The position numbers and the translations under genes are program-made. Shown here in pieces: positions 60,101-64,000 of a stretch of 64,000 nt of DNA (its first letter is position 1; the number at the start of each line of letters is the position of its first letter). Origin of the DNA: Gerris lacustris (Eukaryota; Arthropoda; Insecta; Hemiptera; Gerridae); contig OX578277.1 of assembly GCA_951217055.1 (NCBI GenBank), forward strand, positions 101,311,511 to 101,375,510, in the 5' to 3' direction. The notes beneath the pieces were generated by a model that was not told where the DNA came from, searched no databases, and saw only the letters and a program-made list of their open reading frames with translations.

Positions 60101-63100
60101 AACAAGTATAATGGTAAGTCATCCCCCAATTACCACCTTATTACTACGTTTTTTAGGGTTTCGTTGGTAAAACCAAAAAAAAGAAACCCTTATAGTTTCG
60201 TTCCTGTGTCCGTCTGTCACTCTGTACGGTTCCAATAACTTTTGAACAAAAAAAAAAAAAAACGTGAAACTTTCCAGTATAAAAGATCGTTTTGACGCGC
60301 ACACAGGAAAAATATAGCGAACTCAATATTATCAGCTGTTCAAATTCAAAATGGCGGATAATTCATGTCACTCGAAAAAAAATATTTTTTTATAATTTTG
60401 AGTGGGGTATCAAATGAAAGGTATTGAAGAGTAGAATAGAAATATATATACCACTTAGGGATAGTGGTTAATTTTCAGCGCCATTTTGTCAAAAAACATC
60501 GAAATTTTGCGTGTCCCCCCCCCCCTAAAATCGTATTTCCGCTATTACTAAAAATATAGAAAAATATGCAAAATGTGTGGTCTGCTGGGCCATAGAAAAA
60601 ATAAGATTAGCAGTTTGATCTGATTTACTGGAAATTCAAGATGGCGGATAATTCATGTCACTCGAAAAAAAATATTTTTTTATAATTTTGAGTGGGGTAT
60701 CAAATGAAAGGTATTGAAGAGTAGAATAGAAATATATATACCACTTAGGGATAGTGGTTAATTTTCAGCGCCATTTTGTCAAAAAACATCGACATTTTGC
60801 GTGTCCCCCCCCCCCCCCCTAAAATCGTATTTCTGCTATTACTAAAAATATAGAAAAATATGCAAAATGTGTAGTCTGCTGGGCCATAGAAAAAATAAGA
60901 TTAGCAGTTTGATCTGATTTACTGGAAATTCAAGATGGCGGATAATTCATGTCACTCGAAAAAAAATATTTTTTTATAATTTTGAGTGGGGTATCAAATG
61001 AAAGGTATTGAAGAGTAGAATAGAAATATATATACCACTTAGGGATAGTGGTTAATTTTCAGCGCCATTTTGTCAAAAAACATCGAAATTTTGCGTGTCC
61101 CCCCCCCCCTAAAATCGTATTTCCGCTATTACTAAAAATATAGAAAAATATGCAAAATGTGTGGTCTGCTGGGCCATAGAAAAAATAAGATTAGCAGTTT
61201 GATCTGATCTACTGGAAATCCAAGATGGCGGATAATTCATGTCACTCGAAAAAAATTATTTTTTATAAATTTTGAGTAAGGTATCAAATGAAAGGTATTG
61301 AAGAGTAGATTACAAATATATATACCACTTATGGATAGTGTTTAATTTTCGGCGCCATTTTGTCAACCCCCCCCCCCCCCTCCCCCCTTCTAATTTTGTG
61401 TTCACAATACCAACGAAACCCTTTTTACGTGAGACTTCACGCCTTACCAATTTATATTAACTTGCTTTCTTGTTTGTTTGTTTGTTTGTTTGTCCGGTAC
61501 AAATCTGGCAATCGATTTCTAACTAACTTCCCGAATAGCTAGACATATGGAACTTTTAGCATAGCTCAGAACACGATGACAATGCATTATTTTATTACTT
61601 TTAGCCATCTTTCAGCAGAATTTAATTGGTTTTCAGCAAATTTTCTTGTATGGAAAGTTAGTTCGGAAAAAATCCGCAAGTTATTTTATTTGTTTTGCCA
61701 TATCCCATATTTACGCAATCTTCATTTTGACGGGTTTCAAATTTGTGATTTTTATAAATAAGAAATAAACATTGAATGACAGCAAAACAGGAAATATATC
61801 GATTATATTATTTATCGATTAACTATATTATTTCAAATATATCGATGGCACGGTTTAGATTTGGTGTTGGGGAGATCCGTTGTACAAAGATTTGTCCTTT
61901 TATAGGTTTAAGATGAGCTCTCTAGATGGTTGTCATTTATGTGAAGTAAATAAATTCGGAACTATTTTTTTTTTCACTAACATTATATATTATATAACAA
62001 TAACAATTATATTATCAACATTACATACGATTCAACAGAAAATTTAAAAACGTAGTATATAAAAAGTTCTTTTTATCTTGAAATTATTTCATCTATCCTT
62101 TTCTAGCACAAAGTTAATTTAATACTATTTTTCCTCTAACTCTAACCATGTTTCACTCACAGATTATAATATATCCTACTAATAAAGATATTAGATACTG
62201 GACTAGTTTGTTTACAAAACTGTTTTAATAATATAGAAATATAAACATTAAAAAAAATATATATAACTGTTAAAGTTTACTTGTGTATTTGTGTATGTTT
62301 TATAGCTATACAGTATCAGAAAGGTTGGTCTTGGGCTAACAACGTCACACTTTTAGGAGCTGGTTTAAGCTATCCAAAAGTTGGCAACACTGGTTCTGGG
62401 ATTTACGGAGGTAGAACAGGCCATGACGTATACTACCAAACTACAAATAGCAATGAAAGTCATCTTCTCATGGTGGTTTTTGACAGCGTGGACTTAGGTG
62501 AAGTATATACGTTATGCAAAGAATTACGTAGTTTTAAGTTTATGATTATAAATGAATAAAATAATTATTTGTTAAGGTTTTAGAATTTCGAGACAAAATC
62601 CTATTCAACAGTGAGATGGAGATTCAATTCAACTGACATTTTATTATGCTACATAAACAATATAGGTTTAAGCAACGAGAAACTGAGAAACGAGATTAAA
62701 TTCATATCAAATAAATCGTAAAAAAACTAGAATTTCTTAAGTTTTGGGAACACATTTTGCACAAAAATGTATTTTTTCATCCACTAAAGTATTACAGGAA
62801 CGGCGTTCCGGCTCCAGTGTACCCCTGGGGTTAAACAAAATAAAGAGTTGGTAAAAGAGCAGGCCCCGATTGAAGATACATAAAGGCTTGGGCATAGCAT
62901 TCAAGGCACCCATCACTATCTTGGAAGTCCGAGACTTTGATAAGCAAAAACATCCGCAGATTTGGCCCCTCTTTTAAACCTATTGTTTGCCCATTAGTAT
63001 ATCAAATCAGGGCTTGTGAAAGAGAAATAAACCGAATACTTGGAATCATAAATAAATAAAACAATTTCATTCGCAATGGGTTATACATTATAATTAATTG

Positions 63101-63747
63101 TATTAAAATTACTATATAATAATATAATGTACGTTAGTGTAGTGCAACTTAGGTATAATTGCATGTAAATTAATTAATGTTTTATAGAGCGATAAATACG
63201 CAGGTTATTAAGTCTATTAAATAACTTGGTTTTACGGTGAAAACCGCGTCAAAAAGGGGTTGAAGTCCGACGTTTTGCTTCCTGTGTATCGTGATGTTTA
63301 CACGAAGCATCAGTATGTCTTGTTGTTGCTTCAAGTAAACATCACGATGCCCCACACCCCTGAAGATGCTTCCAGTAGTGAAAGCGAAACGTCGGACTTC
63401 AACCCCTTCGTAACGTGGATTTCACCGGAAAATCATCTGTTTATGGCACCAAGTTATTAAGTGAATTGCCAAATTAAGTGTGTTAATTCATCCGTCTGTA
63501 TAAATTCATGCACATTTAAAATTGAAAATTAGCTAGTGTACCTAATTATTAATACATAAGTAAACTACATGTTTTTTTTAAAAAAATATAATATATTACA
63601 ATTAATTATTTGATTTTCTGTTTTTATTAATTGTAGATTACTTCGAAAAATTAGATATTTCGGATTTTACAGCTGAATATCGAGATAGGGATGAGTCAAA
63701 TTTACTCGAGTCATCTGAATCCAAGGAGGATGGACTTCAGAATCAAA
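48083..63747 (+). CDS. Vanin/biotinidase-like secreted amidohydrolase, 3' end beyond window
   Basis: Member of the nitrilase superfamily branch with vanins (pantetheinases, pantetheine to pantothenate plus cysteamine) and biotinidase. Which amide this protein cleaves is not known. Exons: 48083-48145, 53234-53383, 53885-53998, 55638-55768, 57827-58035, 62306-62497, 63637-63747, all GT/AG and in phase, 323 residues so far. A signal peptide (MTFSRLISLCSFITLLTITN) leads into CTHYKAGVVEYYYD. The triad is Glu79 (IIVFPECG), Lys156 (YRKYNLFGEP) and Cys188 (GMFTCFDIMF). NTGSGIYGGRTG fits the vanin region after the catalytic core. Several N-x-S/T sites (e.g. N104, NGT, NVT) agree with secretion. Vanins run to roughly 500 residues, so the C-terminal base domain should lie to the right. 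No stop or frameshift was seen. Confidence 0.92.
48805..49043. mobile_element. hAT-like MITE, family M1, copy 3
   Basis: Ends GGCACTTCTTTAGATTGTT and AAAGAAGTACC; exact 8 bp duplication TCAAAACA (48797-48804, 49044-49051). 239 bp, in vanin-like intron 1. Confidence 0.85.
49680..50160 (-). repeat. Dispersed repeat family Y, minus copy
   Basis: Reverse complement of the 30900-31400 blocks, from the TTTGTCTGAGTTGT end through GGTACGACTCCCCGTCGAGG (damaged B-box-like part) to TTTGGCATACATG. Confidence 0.65.
50638..52887 (-). mobile_element. Outer hAT transposon with transposase relic
   Basis: Ends CAGGGGTTCCCAAAGT and ACTTTGGGAACCAATG, with exact 8 bp duplication GTCTAGAG (50630-50637, 52888-52895). 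The minus-strand coding pieces 52750-52549 (LTDEFNRYFPNTCEDNFYKL, then a frameshift) and 51042-50872 (LRLYLPFSSTYLCKKDFSAL, CTLSNTHPTIGNLVK) form the hAT C-terminal dimerisation region, recalling transposases related to ZBED5/FAM200-type proteins. The two pieces are separated by another hAT element. The N-terminal BED finger and DDE residues are absent. Dead copy. Confidence 0.82.
51051..52548. mobile_element. hAT non-autonomous element (family T), copy 2, nested
   Basis: Same family as 43949-45411: CAGTGGCGGATCTAG ... CTGGATCCGCCCCTG, 1498 bp, with 8 bp duplication TTTGTAAT (51043-51050, 52549-52556). It sits within the transposase relic of the outer hAT, hence is younger. Near-identical to copy 1 over most of its length, with a longer C-run at the right end. 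Confidence 0.88.
53234..53383 (+). CDS. Vanin-like exon 2 (residues 22-71)
   Basis: Acceptor after a T-tract ending CAG; LAECTHYKAGVVEYYYDIEA ... TSPNIK; donor AAG|GTATGT. It is the first beta strand/helix of the amidohydrolase fold, where family members read YxAAVxEH. Confidence 0.88.
53484..53848. repeat. Inverted-repeat element filling vanin-like intron 2
   Basis: Arms of ~125 bp pair, e.g. TCAAGCTAGAATTTTGTGTA with its complement near 53800, and CATAGCTTGTCAATAGGCAT with its complement near 53720. It takes up most of the 501 bp intron. Terminal AGTCYAGGA resembles the end of 56669-57331. Confidence 0.65.
53885..53998 (+). CDS. Vanin-like exon 3 (residues 72-109), catalytic Glu
   Basis: Starts DGIIVFPECGLTGESNL, with Glu79 as the predicted general base, and ends NFTGSE at GAG|GTAATT. 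The stretch between Glu and Lys is shorter than in vertebrate vanins. Confidence 0.9.
54195..54310. repeat. Microsatellite, 12 bp unit TATGTATGTATA
   Basis: About nine near-perfect units in vanin-like intron 3. Confidence 0.9.
55239..55405. mobile_element. hAT-like MITE, family M1, copy 4
   Basis: Ends GGTACTTCTTAAGATTATT and CTAAAGAAGTGCC; exact 8 bp duplication GAAAAGCG (55231-55238, 55406-55413). 167 bp, vanin-like intron 3. Confidence 0.85.
55638..55768 (+). CDS. Vanin-like exon 4 (residues 110-153 split)
   Basis: VIEKLSTTAVKYHTWLVVNL ... YYNTDVVFNRNGTIAA, the family's NTDVVFDRxG strand. Donor GCGAA|GTAAAT splits a Lys codon. Confidence 0.92.
56669..57331. mobile_element. Fold-back element in vanin-like intron 4
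   Basis: Left GCCCACGACACTAAACCTGT (about 56679) and right ACAGGTTTAGTGTCGTGGGC (57305-57324) are exact complements. Pairing continues inward for over 100 bp with mismatches and again around CAATACCTTTCATTTGAT / ATCAAATGAAAGGTATTG. The inner block ATGGCGGATAATT is shared with the tandem array at 60330-61365. Confidence 0.7.
57827..58035 (+). CDS. Vanin-like exon 5 (residues 153 split-223), catalytic Lys and Cys
   Basis: YRKYNLFGEPVDKPSKVEVV carries Lys156; GMFTCFDIMFSHPALDL carries the nucleophile Cys188; ends PTAWYSELPFLT with donor CACAG|GTACGT. This is the strongest diagnostic exon. Confidence 0.95.
58189..58497 (+). repeat. Three ~92-105 bp tandem repeats
   Basis: Units begin at ATATTAGATG/ATATTGGATG (58189, 58294, 58386, 58486) and contain AAACATCGAATC-like and AATCTTCATCTTCA-like blocks. 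Vanin-like intron 5. Confidence 0.75.
58905..58945 (-). repeat. Possible Helitron 3' end
   Basis: On the minus strand GGCTGCGAAGCGAGTAGGCA (GCTGC/GCAGC stem) is followed by AAATCCCCTAG|T, the hairpin-then-CTAG arrangement. Only the end was recognised. Confidence 0.35.
59515..60095 (+). repeat. Dispersed repeat family X, fullest copy
   Basis: Begins with a hairpin TACTTTCCATACC...GGGAAAGTA (59517-59540) and ends with TACTTTTCCTTTAAGG...GGAAAAGTA (60064-60091). Partial copies at 4190-4770 (minus) and 8035-8227. Non-coding. Confidence 0.6.
60140..61430. mobile_element. Inverted-end element containing a 290 bp tandem array
   Basis: Ends AGGGTTTCGTTGGTA (60157) and its complement TACCAACGAAACCCT (61407-61421). 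Inside are four units of 290-294 bp starting at ATGGCGGATAATTCATG (60351, 60641, 60935, 61225; last partial). The first three are nearly identical, each with a C-run of varying length. Vanin-like intron 5. Confidence 0.75.
61470..61495. repeat. (TTTG)n microsatellite
   Basis: Several TTTG units right after the inverted-end element. The following ~800 bp to exon 6 shows nothing recognisable. Confidence 0.8.
62306..62497 (+). CDS. Vanin-like exon 6 (residues 223-287 split)
   Basis: IQYQKGWSWANNVTLLGAGL ... NTGSGIYGGRTGHDVYY ... HLLMVVFDSVDL; donor TTAG|GTGAAG. It covers the end of the hydrolase domain; WSWANNV is the usual QxxWAxxxxVN-type helix. Confidence 0.93.
63235..63432. repeat. Palindromic element in vanin-like intron 6
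   Basis: AAGGGGTTGAAGTCCGACGT (63254-63273) is the complement of ACGTCGGACTTCAACCCCTT (63389-63408). Pairing extends outward (GGTGAAA/TTTCACC) and inward (CGTGATGTTTACACGAAGC / GCTTCAAGTAAACATCACG). Confidence 0.75.
63360..63393 (+). ncRNA. Hammerhead-ribozyme-like core, Penelope-element type
   Basis: CTGAAGA (63360-63366, fits CUGANGA), a short stem-loop with GCTT/AAGC, GAAA (63386-63389) and then CGTC. ACGT after GAA could form an intermolecular stem III, with GTC as cleavage triplet. Penelope-like retroelements are known to carry minimal hammerheads with this CTGANGA...GAAACGTC look. Stem I is poorly supported, so activity is uncertain. Confidence 0.3.
63637..63747 (+). CDS. Vanin-like exon 7 (residues 287-323)
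   Basis: Acceptor TTGTAG; YFEKLDISDFTAEYRDRDES and an acidic Ser/Glu-rich linker; likely donor CAAA|GTATTA. Reading past the donor stays open for 27 codons to TAA but the residues turn AT-biased, so splicing is preferred. A possible next acceptor is AACAG at 63979, whose first residues (IKLKLYW) keep frame but cannot be verified. Confidence 0.75.
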
Positions 63748-64000
63748 GTATTAACCTAATATTTTTTAAAGTACCTATATTTTATGAAGATTTAACTAAA
63801 CTCAGGGCCTTAGCAATTTGTAAAATTTAAACCATTTAATTTAAAACCCTACATGACGCATTTCCGTTTCCTATAATTTGAAGACTTTCTTCCTATTCCT
63901 ATAATTTTCCTTTAACATATTTATGCCTTTGAAATAAATTCCTTAAGGCTCTACCGCCCTTTGAGGTTAGGAAAAACAGTAAAATTAAAATTATACTGGT

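Noticed and set aside
60340..61365. CRISPR-like or gene-cluster array
   Set aside because: The units are 290 bp contiguous tandem repeats with no spacers, in an insect intron.
63260..63460. 66-codon frame near the right edge
   Set aside because: It crosses the palindromic Penelope-type segment in vanin-like intron 6 and does not join the gene's frame.

Overview
The window looks like a piece of an insect (arthropod) nuclear genome. It is AT-rich, its genes are split by short-consensus GT/AG introns, and most of the DNA is dispersed repeats: hAT-like, TA-target, Helitron-like and tRNA-derived elements. Nothing bacterial, organellar or viral was seen. The order or species cannot be fixed from the sequence alone.

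Two protein-coding genes are well supported, both on the + strand. (1) SBDS, the ribosome maturation factor, is complete in five exons (16150-27587), encodes 252 residues, and every intron carries repeats. (2) A secreted vanin/biotinidase-type amidohydrolase starts with a signal-peptide exon at 48083. At least seven exons (323 residues) are visible and the gene runs off the right edge. Its Glu/Lys/Cys catalytic triad is recognisable. The two genes have no evident functional link. A weaker candidate is the first coding exon of a minus-strand gene leaving through the left edge (1316-1384).

Layout: 1-16149 is repeat-rich intergenic DNA, including an 870 bp fold-back element, a PIF/Harbinger-type MITE nested in another repeat, and a pogo/Tigger-like MITE. 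16150-27587 is SBDS, with one tRNA-derived SINE in each of introns 2, 3 and 4. 27588-48082 is a long repeat-dominated intergenic region: a LINE tail, a Helitron helicase relic with a terminal hairpin, short Helitron-like elements, three (GTCT)n-bearing elements of which two abut, a hAT insertion in the third, and two more fold-back elements. 48083-64000 is the vanin-like gene. Its introns contain a hAT inside an older hAT, hAT-like MITEs, fold-back elements, a four-copy ~290 bp tandem repeat, and a hammerhead-ribozyme-like core of Penelope-element type.

The most informative content is the transposon archaeology. Several insertions can be dated relative to one another because target duplications and empty sites are visible within this one window. 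No multi-gene novel system was found.
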